A DNA stretch of 7,719 bases from JBFMAP01 sp964632135 (GCA_964632135.1 CAZWEI010000052.1:1-7719); one strand, 5' to 3'. Positions 1 through 6,693 are shown, numbered from the stretch's first letter. The notes: generated from the sequence alone by a model not told the origin. A program made the numbers and translations.

Positions 1-2
1 TG

Positions 3-410
3 TTGCTGTTTGCGTGCGTTGGAAACAAGCCATCCGCGCCAGCGAATAAAATTTCAAGAATAATCCTTCCGGACGGCGTGCCGGTTTCCGTTGAGATCGC
101 CGACACGGACGAGGCGCGCGCGCTGGGCCTTATGAACCGCTCGAGCCTGTGCTACGAGTGCGGCATGTTGTTCATCTTCGGGCGCGAGGGCGCGTACCCC
201 TTCTGGATGGAGAACATGCGCTTCCCCATCGACATAATCTTCCTGGACTCGAACTTCCGCGTGGTCGACATCTTCGCGGGCGCGCCCCCGTGCGTCGGCG
301 AATGCTCCGTCTACACCCCGAGACAGAGCGCGAGGTACGTTCTCGAGATAAACGCGAACGAAACCGTCGCGCACAAAATCGTCATCGGCTCGGAGTTGAG
401 GGCGGAATAG
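3..410 (+). CDS. DUF192 family protein, 5'-truncated, probable lipoprotein
   Basis: This is the 3' part of a gene that begins left of the window. The 135 visible codons cover a complete DUF192 domain, a small beta-rich fold of unknown biochemical role that is common in bacteria and archaea. Family hallmarks are visible in order: the VEIADTDEARALGLMNR segment near residues 29-46, GMLFIF at about 54-59, FWMENMRFPIDIIFLD at about 67-82, VVDIF at about 87-91, and RYVLEINAN near 111-119. The first visible residues, LLFAC, resemble the end of a lipoprotein signal peptide with Cys5 as the lipidation site, followed by a short polar linker. Phe at -2 of this lipobox is atypical, so lipoprotein status is an inference. 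TTG at position 3 could be read as a start, but it would cut into the signal peptide, so I treat it as internal. The family call is firm; the function is unknown. Confidence 0.85.
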   Translation: MLFACVGNKPSAPANKISRIILPDGVPVSVEIADTDEARALGLMNRSSLCYECGMLFIFGREGAYPFWMENMRFPIDIIFLDSNFRVVDIFAGAPPCVGECSVYTPRQSARYVLEINANETVAHKIVIGSELRAE

Positions 411-435
411 GCCGGGCAGCGCCAGGGGTAGCACA

Positions 436-443
436 TTTAATAA
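436..443 (+). promoter_or_regulatory. TATA-like box for the surface protein gene
   Basis: TTTAATAA lies with its centre about 33 bases before the ATG at 473. Archaeal transcription normally starts about 25-27 bases after the TATA centre, which places the start near 465-467 and gives a leader of only 6-8 bases. No ribosome-binding site is visible before the ATG, which fits a nearly leaderless message. A second AT-rich stretch at 452-460 would start transcription inside the gene and is less likely. Confidence 0.5.
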
Positions 444-472
444 ACACTTTTTCTAAATAATTCGGTGCGAGA

Positions 473-1795
473 ATGGCCAATGCGAAACTGCCCGCCACGT
501 TTGCGTTTGTTTTTTTGCTTCTTGTTTCCGTCGCGGGCGCGGAGTGGTACGAGGACGTGAAGGTTTTTGTCGTCGACCCAGCTGGCAGGCCGGTCTATCA
601 CGCGACCGTGACCATAAGCTACCAGCAGTTCGACTACCACCTGTTCGACGGCTCCGTCTCGAAACTTACCGACGAGAACGGCGCGATTGCGGCCAGACTG
701 CTCGACCAGGTGATGAGCGCGCAGTACATCAAAAATTATTACACGGTCAGCGCTTCCTACCTGGGCGCGACCGCCTCGGCCAACGTCTACTGCGCGCAGG
801 CGGGCTCCCAATGCTCGGACGACCAGCCCCACGCCGTTCGTTTGGTGCTTCCGCTTGCCGACCTGAACGTCCGCGTGGTTGACCCCTACGGGCGCCCGAT
901 AACGAACGCCCACGCCGAGGCCACGAGCGGCTGGATACTCATTTCAAAAAACACGGACAGCAACGGCACCGCAGTTTTCCCGCTGCCCAAAAACCTGAAA
1001 TATAACGTCAGGGTCTCGTTTGGAGAGCTCACGCGCGACTTCAGCAACACCGCTGTGCCGAAATCAATAGAGGCCGCGCTTCCAGTCTACTCGCTCTCAG
1101 TGCGGGTCATCGACGACGAGGGCTCGCCGCTCGTCGCAGACGTGCTGGTGAGCAACAGCACCTTCAAAACGAACGAGCAGGGCGAGTTGTTTTTCGGGCA
1201 CGTCTCCGCGCCTGTGGTTACGCTTGAGGTCAGATACGGGGTGAAGAAGAAGGAGAAGACGATAAGCATGGAGTACGACATTTCCGAGACTTTTGTTTTC
1301 GACTCCGCGCCGCCGCGGATACAATACGCCTACACCGACCCGGTGATACCGAAAAAGGACGATCTCGTCAAGGTATACGCGAGCGCGTCCGACCCGAACA
1401 TTTATGCGTCGGGCCTATCAACAGTTCAGCTTCTGTATTCGGTTGACGGTGAGAAATGGGCGTCGGTCTCGATGGGATTGAGCAACAAGTCAATCTTCAC
1501 GGCGACCATACCGAAATATCAAACCGGCGCGGTCGTTTTTTACACCATTCGCGCGGTTGACGTTGATGGAAACGCAGCCGCCTACAAAGGAAACTACACT
1601 GTCGGCGGGGTTGCGCCGGTTCCCCAGCCGCCTCGCGAAGGTGGCAATGCCACCGGAACGGACTGGCTTGGCTGGCTGCCCAAAATAAGCATCAACCTTG
1701 GGCCCGTGGACTGGTCCTGGCTCGTCTACGTTCCGGCCATAATAATAATCGCGCTGGGCATTCTTTACGCTTATCTCAGGATAAAGGAGGGATAA
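473..1795 (+). CDS. Secreted, membrane-anchored multi-domain beta-sandwich surface protein
   Basis: A 440-residue protein of no assigned function, predicted to sit outside the cell on a C-terminal anchor. Residues 1-23 form a signal peptide with a hydrophobic core (AFVFLLLVSVAGA) and likely cleavage after Ala23. Three consecutive modules of the carboxypeptidase-regulatory/transthyretin-like type follow, at about 28-127, 130-203 and 206-270. Each opens with a V-x-V-x-D-x-x-G-x-P strand (VVDPAGRP, VVDPYGRP, VIDDEGSP) and has a central T-[DN]-x-[NQ]-G turn. Residues 278-378 look like an Ig/FnIII-type domain (AVDVDGNAA near its end). A Pro/Gly linker at 379-397 leads to one membrane helix at about 413-435 and the short tail RIKEG. 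Cys107 and Cys114 are close enough to form a disulphide. The stop overlaps the ribosome-binding site of the transporter gene, so the two are probably translated from one message. Adhesion or cell-envelope structure is an inference; no enzymatic motif is visible. Confidence 0.8.
   Translation: MANAKLPATFAFVFLLLVSVAGAEWYEDVKVFVVDPAGRPVYHATVTISYQQFDYHLFDGSVSKLTDENGAIAARLLDQVMSAQYIKNYYTVSASYLGATASANVYCAQAGSQCSDDQPHAVRLVLPLADLNVRVVDPYGRPITNAHAEATSGWILISKNTDSNGTAVFPLPKNLKYNVRVSFGELTRDFSNTAVPKSIEAALPVYSLSVRVIDDEGSPLVADVLVSNSTFKTNEQGELFFGHVSAPVVTLEVRYGVKKKEKTISMEYDISETFVFDSAPPRIQYAYTDPVIPKKDDLVKVYASASDPNIYASGLSTVQLLYSVDGEKWASVSMGLSNKSIFTATIPKYQTGAVVFYTIRAVDVDGNAAAYKGNYTVGGVAPVPQPPREGGNATGTDWLGWLPKISINLGPVDWSWLVYVPAIIIIALGILYAYLRIKEG
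1786..1793 (+). promoter_or_regulatory. Ribosome-binding site for the MFS gene, inside the end of the upstream gene
   Basis: GGAGGGAT is close to the ideal archaeal GGAGGTGAT and overlaps the last codons and stop (1793-1795) of the surface protein gene. It ends 8 bases before TTG 1802 and 17 bases before ATG 1811. The spacing therefore favours TTG as the start and suggests translational coupling. Confidence 0.55.
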
Positions 1796-1801
1796 CGCGG
1801 G

Positions 1802-3286
1802 TTGGAAAGCATGAGCGAAAAAACCACGCCAGCACACGCCACATCCGCAACGCCGGATTCAAATGAAAAAACCAGGCGCAGCATGCGCTTCTCCATACTA
1901 GACGGCACGTTTTACTCGCTGATGACCGGCTTTGCAGAGGCCTACATCACGCCTTTCGCGCTCAGCCTGCGCGCCACCAATTTCCAGATAGGCCTCCTCA
2001 ACTCCGCGCCGGCGCTCGCGAACTCGGTGGGCCAGCCCTCAGGCGCGCGCCTCTCAGAAAAACTCAAGAACAGGCGCGCGGTCCTCCTCCCGTTCGCGCT
2101 CCTCCACCGCCTGATGTGGGTGCCAATCCTCCTGGTGCCGCTGCTGTTCGGGGCAAGGGTCGAACTGGTGATTTTCTTCTTCCTCCTTTACCAACTATTC
2201 CTCGCGCTGTCCGTTCCCGCGTGGGCGAGCACGATGAGCGACATCGTCCCGCCGGAGGAGCGCGGCAGGTATTTCGGCGCGCGCAACAAGATCACCGGAT
2301 TCGCGGCGTTCATCGCCACGCTGCTCGGCGGGGCTTTGCTCGTTTTCTACGGTGCCAGCACAGGTTTTGTTCTTCTCTTCGCGATCGCAGCCATTTTCGG
2401 TTTGGTTTCTCTCATCTACCTCGCGCGCGTGCACGACCCGCCCTACCATGTCACGCACGACAGGCGCGGGATGCTTGATTTCCTTTTCTCGCTGCGCGGG
2501 AACGGGTTCGGCTATTTCGCAGCCTACATCTGCGCGGTCTCTTTCGCGGTCACGTTTTCCAGCGGCTACTTCACGGCGTACATGCTGCGCGACCTGCGCA
2601 TGGATTACGCCGCGTACGCGCTCATAAGCGGGATAATGACGCTCACAACTTTCATCTCGCAGCCATACTGGGGGAAGATTTCAGACAGGTTCGGCACGCG
2701 AGCCACTCTCGTCGCCTCGGGCTTGCTGATACCTATAGTTCCGTTCCTCTGGCTTTTCTCGCAGAACTTCGCTTACATCGGGCTGATTCAGGTGCTGGCA
2801 GGCTTCTCCTGGGCTGGCTACAACCTCTCGGTGTTCAACTATATCCTCGACTCCGCGCCCTCGGCGAACAAGACCCGCCACATCGCGAACTTCAACAGCC
2901 TCAACAACACGTTCGCGTTCATGGGTGCGGCATCAGGCGCGCTCGTTGCAACCGCTGTCGCGGACACGCACTTCATAGGCCTCTACGGGCTCCAACTAAT
3001 TTTCCTCATCACAGGAATAATCCGCATTCTCGCGGTTCCGCTTCTCGTGAGAGTGAGGGAGGTCCGCCTGCATGACGTTTCCGCGCGACACCTTTTATGG
3101 AACATCGTTGCAATTTACCCGACAACCGGAATTGCCAACCAGCTTCTGAACGGATGGCACGAGGTAAGGAGGATAGAGAACGGGATAGAACACAGCGTGG
3201 TCAGGCGCTCGCTCGCGGCGACCGGCGACGTCACGAAAAGGGTCGCAAAAACGATGGCGAAAAAACTTCTGAGGAAGAAACAGTAA
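1802..3286 (+). CDS. Major facilitator superfamily (MFS) transporter
   Basis: An integral membrane transporter of 494 residues with about twelve hydrophobic helices between residues 31 and 416 (for example 93-116, 119-145, 163-183, 186-209, 301-319, 393-416). The loop between helices 4 and 5 has PPEERGRYFGARN (150-162), typical of a large group of prokaryotic MFS proteins. The loop between helices 8 and 9 has GKISDRFGTR (291-300), the classic MFS G-x-x-x-D-R-x-G-x-R signature; the equivalent loop 2-3 in the first half (GARLSEKLKNRR) is degenerate. The substrate cannot be read from the sequence. The N-terminal 30 residues are polar, and a basic cytoplasmic tail of about 78 residues (417-494) is long for the family. 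The start is TTG 1802 or ATG 1811 (three codons later); the strong upstream ribosome-binding site is better spaced for TTG. Only 6 bases separate it from the surface protein gene, so they are probably co-expressed. Confidence 0.85.
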   Translation: MESMSEKTTPAHATSATPDSNEKTRRSMRFSILDGTFYSLMTGFAEAYITPFALSLRATNFQIGLLNSAPALANSVGQPSGARLSEKLKNRRAVLLPFALLHRLMWVPILLVPLLFGARVELVIFFFLLYQLFLALSVPAWASTMSDIVPPEERGRYFGARNKITGFAAFIATLLGGALLVFYGASTGFVLLFAIAAIFGLVSLIYLARVHDPPYHVTHDRRGMLDFLFSLRGNGFGYFAAYICAVSFAVTFSSGYFTAYMLRDLRMDYAAYALISGIMTLTTFISQPYWGKISDRFGTRATLVASGLLIPIVPFLWLFSQNFAYIGLIQVLAGFSWAGYNLSVFNYILDSAPSANKTRHIANFNSLNNTFAFMGAASGALVATAVADTHFIGLYGLQLIFLITGIIRILAVPLLVRVREVRLHDVSARHLLWNIVAIYPTTGIANQLLNGWHEVRRIENGIEHSVVRRSLAATGDVTKRVAKTMAKKLLRKKQ

Positions 3287-3300
3287 AGGAAACTGCGTGG

Positions 3301-3308
3301 TTTAAAAG
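3301..3308 (+). promoter_or_regulatory. TATA-like box for the 291-residue membrane protein gene (leaderless)
   Basis: TTTAAAAG is centred about 28 bases before ATG 3333. Transcription would begin at about 3330-3333, at or next to the start codon. There is no ribosome-binding site upstream, consistent with a leaderless message and with a transcription unit separate from the MFS gene, which ends at 3286. Confidence 0.55.
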
Positions 3309-3332
3309 CCGGAAAAGGCATAATATAACACT

Positions 3333-4208
3333 ATGAGCATATTCAGATTTAGAGGAAAGAAGAACCAAGATAACCTCACTACCGAACCGCCCGAGGGTTC
3401 GCCTGTCGTATTTTTCAAAAAACATAAAATACGCGGTCTTTTTCAGAAAAAAAAGAAGGAAACAGAGTCAAGCCTCTCGCCGCTTATCTCCGGCGGGGAA
3501 CAAACGGATACCGCGCCCTCAACATTTCGGGTGCTCCTCGGTCTGCTTAACCCCAGAAACCTCAAACAAATCCCTGGTAAACTCAAAGAAAAACTCAAAC
3601 AAGTCAGAGAGGCATATGCAAAAAGAAACGAGGAGGGCAAGGGCAGCGAAAAAGTCAAGTACCCCGCGGCCCTGTTTGTTGCATCTGTTGGTTCATACCT
3701 TGGCACTGCGCCGGGTGTATTGCTTGTATCTCTTCTGCATGGGCTCAGCGAGCCGGTTAAGGCAACGGCTGGAGCCATACTAGGCAGCTACACCGGAAGC
3801 TTGCTTTCATTTTCCTCGGCTTGGTACGTGTTTAACAAGAAAAGATTTGGGAAAGAAGGACTCAACTCATTTCTAAGGAGTGTGGGGGAGGTCGTGGTAC
3901 TAAATCTATGCGGGGTTGCAGTCGAGCTTAACAAAAAATTGAATAAGGAATCAGAAGAGAAGATGTCGGTATCAAAACGATTGGCCCATTTCGCTAAACG
4001 GATAGCATACACGATTGGCGGCCTTGCTTTAAGCCCAATGCCCCTCTCCTATGAAATATCCGGCCCGCTAATAGCGCTTTTCACCTCTTTGGGAGTGGAC
4101 AAGGTTGCAGCAGCTTCTGCAGGCTGGTTTACCTCCTCCTTAGTCTTTATAGCCTATTCAACATGGATGCGCTTGAAAACGCTCTCAAAAGCAAAAGACG
4201 AGCCGTAG
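3333..4208 (+). CDS. Hypothetical polytopic membrane protein with basic N-terminal region
   Basis: I do not recognise this 291-residue protein. Residues 1-109 are polar and very rich in Lys/Arg (for example FQKKKKETESS at 37-47 and KLKEKLKQVREAYAKRNEE at 83-101), probably cytoplasmic and partly helical or coiled. Residues 110-279 hold about five hydrophobic segments, at roughly 110-136, 143-168, 182-199, 223-250 and 256-279. Segments 1-2 and 4-5 look alike, each pairing a G-x-L helix with a Gly/Ala/Ser-rich helix ending in aromatic residues (AGAILGSYTGSLLSF and ASAGWFTSSLVFIAY), so an internal duplication is possible. A charged loop at 200-222 (KKLNKESEEK) separates the halves. The gene uses more AAA, ATA and AGA-type codons and is less GC-rich than its neighbours, which could mean later acquisition or weaker expression. 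It has its own promoter and is not obviously linked to the lyase downstream. The start ATG matches the leaderless position. Confidence 0.75.
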   Translation: MSIFRFRGKKNQDNLTTEPPEGSPVVFFKKHKIRGLFQKKKKETESSLSPLISGGEQTDTAPSTFRVLLGLLNPRNLKQIPGKLKEKLKQVREAYAKRNEEGKGSEKVKYPAALFVASVGSYLGTAPGVLLVSLLHGLSEPVKATAGAILGSYTGSLLSFSSAWYVFNKKRFGKEGLNSFLRSVGEVVVLNLCGVAVELNKKLNKESEEKMSVSKRLAHFAKRIAYTIGGLALSPMPLSYEISGPLIALFTSLGVDKVAAASAGWFTSSLVFIAYSTWMRLKTLSKAKDEP

Positions 4209-4214
4209 CAACTG

Positions 4215-4222
4215 TTTTAATT
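4215..4222 (+). promoter_or_regulatory. TATA-like box for the tyrosine phenol-lyase gene
   Basis: TTTTAATT follows the stop codon of the upstream gene (4206-4208). A transcription start about 25-27 bases after its centre falls near 4244, giving a leader of about 20 bases that contains the ribosome-binding site at 4252. This places the alternative TTG at 4231 upstream of the predicted transcript start. Confidence 0.5.
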
Positions 4223-4251
4223 CTGCGCGTTTGAATTCTTCAAAATCCAGC

Positions 4252-4257
4252 GAGGTG
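4252..4257 (+). promoter_or_regulatory. Ribosome-binding site fixing the lyase start at ATG 4264
   Basis: GAGGTG matches the core of the archaeal GGAGGTGATC sequence and lies 6 bases before ATG 4264. It supports that ATG over the in-frame TTG at 4231, which lacks such a site. Confidence 0.7.
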
Positions 4258-4263
4258 TATCCC

Positions 4264-5658
4264 ATGGCTTCGAGAAAAAGTTTGATGCGCGGTCCGCCGG
4301 AACCTTTCAAGATTAAGGTTGTCGAGCCTGTAAATATGCCCTCTCCTGAGAGGAGGAGGCAGGCGATCCGCGAGGCCGGCTTCAACACATTTCTACTTCG
4401 CTCGGAAGACGTTTACATCGACCTCCTCACGGACTCCGGAACCGCCGCGATGTCGGACAACCAATGGGCCGGGATGATGCTCGGGGACGAGGCATACGCG
4501 GGCAGCAGGAATTTCTACAACCTCGAGAAATCCGTTCAGGACGTTTTGGGATTTCCTTATATGGTTCCAACTCACCAGGGAAGGGGCGCGGAGCACCTCA
4601 TGTCCCGCGCGCTCATCAAGAAGCCAGGCCTTATCGTGCCGCGCAACATGTACTTCACCACTTCCCGCGAGCACGTGGAACTGCAGGGCGCGACTATGGT
4701 CGATGTTATTTTCGACGTCGCGCACGACCCTGACGCTGAGCATCCCTTCAAGGGGAACATCGACCCCTCAAAACTCAGGCGAGTTATTGAGGAGAACGGA
4801 CCCGAGAAGATTGCGTTCGTTTATTTGGAGATGAACTGCAACATGGCGGGTGGGCAGCCCGTCTCGCTCGCGAACGCGTGCGAAGTCTCAAAAATATGCA
4901 AGGAGCACGGGCTTAAACTGGTTTTCGACGCCACGCGCTCAAGCGAGAATGCGTTCTTCATAAAGGAGCGCGAACCGGGCTGCGCGAACAAGAGCATCGT
5001 TGAAATCCTGCGCGAACTCATGGGTTGCGCCGACGCGTGCATTTACAGCGCGAAGAAGGACGCGCTCGTGAACATCGGCGGCTTCATCGCCACGCGCGAC
5101 AAGCAGATTTTCGAGGACACGCGCGCAATGGTAGTCACCTACGAGGGCCTCCACACGTACGGTGGAATGGCTGGGAGAGATATGGAGGCTGTTGCGCGAG
5201 GACTGCGCGAGGGCGCGGAATACGAATACCTGAAATACCGCATCGGCCAAACGCACTATTTGGGAAAAATGCTTATGGATGCAGGCGTCCCAATCGTGCG
5301 GCCTGTGGGCAGCCACGCGGTCTTCCTTAACGCGCTCAAAATCGTGCCGCACATCCAGCGCGAGCAGTGGCCTGCGCAGGCGCTCTCTGCTGCGATTTAC
5401 GAGGATTCGGCCGTGCGGGCGATGGAAAGGGGCGCGGTCTCAAAGGGGCGCGACCGCAAAACAGGAGAGAATATTTTCCCGAAACTCGAACTCGTCAGGC
5501 TTACCATCCCGCGCCGCGTCTACACGAACACCCACATGGAATACGTCGCGGAGTCGGTAATTCATCTCTACGAGCACAGAAATGATATCCGCGGGCTGAA
5601 GATGGTGCACGAGCCGCCCTCGCTCCGCTTCTTCCAGGCGAGGTTTGAGCAGGTTTAG
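4264..5658 (+). CDS. tpl: Tyrosine phenol-lyase (beta-tyrosinase), PLP-dependent
   Basis: Catalyses the reversible cleavage of L-tyrosine with water to phenol, pyruvate and ammonium; cytoplasmic, PLP- and K+-dependent, usually tetrameric. From ATG 4264 the protein has 464 residues (Citrobacter freundii enzyme 456). Comparison with that enzyme from memory shows close similarity throughout. The PLP lysine is Lys265 in AKKDALVNIGG, with Asn193, Asp222 and Arg225 around the cofactor and the phosphate-binding THQGRG at 103-108. Tyr78 (GDEAYAGS) matches catalytic Tyr71. Thr132 and Arg389 match Thr124 and Arg381, which recognise the tyrosine hydroxyl; tryptophanase has Asp and a hydrophobic residue there. 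Arg412 binds the carboxylate, Phe456-Phe457 match Phe448-Phe449, and the potassium site Gly59, Glu76, Asn270 is intact. Leu296-His297 replace Met288-Pro289 at the ring-binding edge. It has its own promoter and ribosome-binding site, with no tyrosine transporter recognised beside it. A tryptophanase or another beta-lyase is less likely. Confidence 0.92.
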   Translation: MASRKSLMRGPPEPFKIKVVEPVNMPSPERRRQAIREAGFNTFLLRSEDVYIDLLTDSGTAAMSDNQWAGMMLGDEAYAGSRNFYNLEKSVQDVLGFPYMVPTHQGRGAEHLMSRALIKKPGLIVPRNMYFTTSREHVELQGATMVDVIFDVAHDPDAEHPFKGNIDPSKLRRVIEENGPEKIAFVYLEMNCNMAGGQPVSLANACEVSKICKEHGLKLVFDATRSSENAFFIKEREPGCANKSIVEILRELMGCADACIYSAKKDALVNIGGFIATRDKQIFEDTRAMVVTYEGLHTYGGMAGRDMEAVARGLREGAEYEYLKYRIGQTHYLGKMLMDAGVPIVRPVGSHAVFLNALKIVPHIQREQWPAQALSAAIYEDSAVRAMERGAVSKGRDRKTGENIFPKLELVRLTIPRRVYTNTHMEYVAESVIHLYEHRNDIRGLKMVHEPPSLRFFQARFEQV

Positions 5659-5670
5659 CCGCTTGTAAAA

Positions 5671-5678
5671 CTTTATAA
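5671..5678 (+). promoter_or_regulatory. TATA-like box for the pseudo-GTPase gene (leaderless)
   Basis: CTTTATAA is centred about 28 bases before ATG 5703 and preceded by GTAAAA, a plausible BRE. The predicted transcription start is at 5700-5703, so the message would be leaderless. The sequence just before the ATG (TCTCCTTCC) has no ribosome-binding character. Confidence 0.6.
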
Positions 5679-5702
5679 CTTTTCGCGCCAGAATCTCCTT
5701 CC

Positions 5703-6665
5703 ATGGTAAGTTTGAACATCGTCGTGCTTGGCGAAAATCCCGAGGCGCGCTCAGGTTTCGCGCACCTTATCGGAAAGACCGGGAGCGCGGACGACCTCGG
5801 CTTCTATCACACGGTATTCCAGGGCAAGATAGTTACTGCAGTAGACCCCGTATCCTACCCCTCAAAACTTTCGTGCATGCTGCAGGCGCTGCGCCTTGCC
5901 GACCACGCCGTAGTTATTGCGGATGCGCCGACGCCAACGCTTGGCGAGCTCGTGGTCTCCCTTGACTTGCTCGGTATGGACACTGTTTTCCTGAGCCCGC
6001 TTGACCTCGCCCCAATACTCACCTCCACCTCCTTGAAAAATTCCAGGATTTTCGACAGCCCGCAGGAGGCAAAGAATCACTTTCTCGGGCTCGAGAGCGC
6101 GAAAGTAGCAGGAAGCCCGCTCGTGCTCGTTGACCACTGCTTCGAGGTGCGGGGCGTGGGCACTGTTGCCCTTGGTATTGTTGCGCGCGGAAGCATACAC
6201 GTGCACGACACTCTCGAGGCAATGCCGCTCGGCAGGGAAGTCGAAATCAAAAGCATCCAAACGAACGACGTCGACGTGAAGGAGGCGTTCGGCGGGGACC
6301 GCGTCGGCCTGTGCCTGAAGGGGTTGAAAGCCAGCGAGGTTGGAAGGGGAACCGTTTTTGCATCTGCCGGAAGCATTCAGGCTTCAAAAGATTTCGAGTG
6401 TCTTGTTTCCCCCGTCAAATTCTCCAAAACCCCCCTCGCCTCGGGCGCGTACCACGTCAGTGCCGGCCTGCAATTCGAGCCCTGCAGGCTGGAGTGCGCA
6501 ACCCCGATAACGCCAGGTGAGCAGGCAACAGTGGAAATACACTGCGAAAAGCCGATCGCGTTCGAGCCAGGAGAGAAAACGCTCTTGTGCAACCTCAACG
6601 CCAACGGCTTGCGAGTCCTCGCTTCGGTAAAAATAGCCAAGACCGTGCAGAACAAAATTTTATAA
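5703..6665 (+). CDS. EF1A/SelB-type translation-factor-like protein with degenerate G domain
   Basis: A 320-residue relative of EF-Tu/EF1A/SelB that has probably lost GTP binding. Residues 1-100 keep the outline of a G domain (strand NIVVLG 5-10, RLADHAVVIADAP 64-76, DTVFLSPLD 93-101), but the motifs are gone. The P-loop GHVDHGKT position reads GENPEARS (10-17), DxxGH is replaced by D48-P-V-S-Y-P, and NKxD reads S98-P-L-D. GKTGS at 24-28 is in the wrong place for a P-loop. Domain II is well preserved at about 138-220: VDHCFEVRGVGTVALGIVARG, then REVEIKSIQ, then FGGDRVGLCLKG and GRGTVFA. Domain III follows at about 230-313. True EF1A/SelB proteins are longer (about 400 residues or more). From memory, archaeal SelB-like paralogues with decayed G domains have been described, and this protein may belong there. 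Its role is unknown; binding tRNA, the ribosome or a translation factor through domains II-III is an inference. Confidence 0.8.
   Translation: MVSLNIVVLGENPEARSGFAHLIGKTGSADDLGFYHTVFQGKIVTAVDPVSYPSKLSCMLQALRLADHAVVIADAPTPTLGELVVSLDLLGMDTVFLSPLDLAPILTSTSLKNSRIFDSPQEAKNHFLGLESAKVAGSPLVLVDHCFEVRGVGTVALGIVARGSIHVHDTLEAMPLGREVEIKSIQTNDVDVKEAFGGDRVGLCLKGLKASEVGRGTVFASAGSIQASKDFECLVSPVKFSKTPLASGAYHVSAGLQFEPCRLECATPITPGEQATVEIHCEKPIAFEPGEKTLLCNLNANGLRVLASVKIAKTVQNKIL
6658..6665 (+). promoter_or_regulatory. TATA-like box for the cold-shock gene, overlapping the upstream stop codon
   Basis: TTTTATAA, preceded by ACAAAA (BRE-like), contains the stop codon (6663-6665) of the pseudo-GTPase gene. Its centre predicts transcription from about 6687, leaving a leader of about 18 bases that holds the ribosome-binding site. 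The cold-shock gene can therefore be transcribed on its own. Confidence 0.6.
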
Positions 6666-6693
6666 GCTATACGCTTCAAAAGCAATACGAAAT

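Noticed and set aside
448..452. T5 run after the DUF192 gene as its terminator
   Set aside because: It lies between the TATA-like box and start of the next gene and is short; it may help termination but I cannot separate it from promoter AT-richness.
437..913. Minus-strand open frame of 158 codons
   Set aside because: It overlaps the surface protein gene and its promoter, is low in complexity and rich in Arg/Val/Gly, and shows no domain pattern.
3097..3336. Plus-strand open frame overlapping the 3' end of the MFS gene
   Set aside because: It is a frame-shifted reading of the MFS tail, Arg/Glu-rich with no recognisable protein, and has no ribosome-binding site.
4231..4263. TTG at 4231 as start of the lyase, adding 11 residues
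   Set aside because: It lies upstream of the predicted transcription start and has no ribosome-binding site. ATG 4264 has GAGGTG 6 bases before it and gives a length close to the family's.
4939..5352. Minus-strand open frame of 137 codons
   Set aside because: It lies fully within the lyase gene; such antisense frames are expected opposite GC-rich codons, and its translation shows no family features.
4264..5658. Tryptophanase (tnaA) instead of tyrosine phenol-lyase
   Set aside because: Thr132 and Arg389 occupy the positions that are Asp and a hydrophobic residue in tryptophanase, and overall similarity to the Citrobacter lyase is clearly greater.
5772..5786. GKTGS in the pseudo-GTPase as a working P-loop
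   Set aside because: It lies about 14 residues after the strand where the P-loop must follow, lacks the leading Gly-x4 spacing, and the other GTP-binding motifs are missing too.
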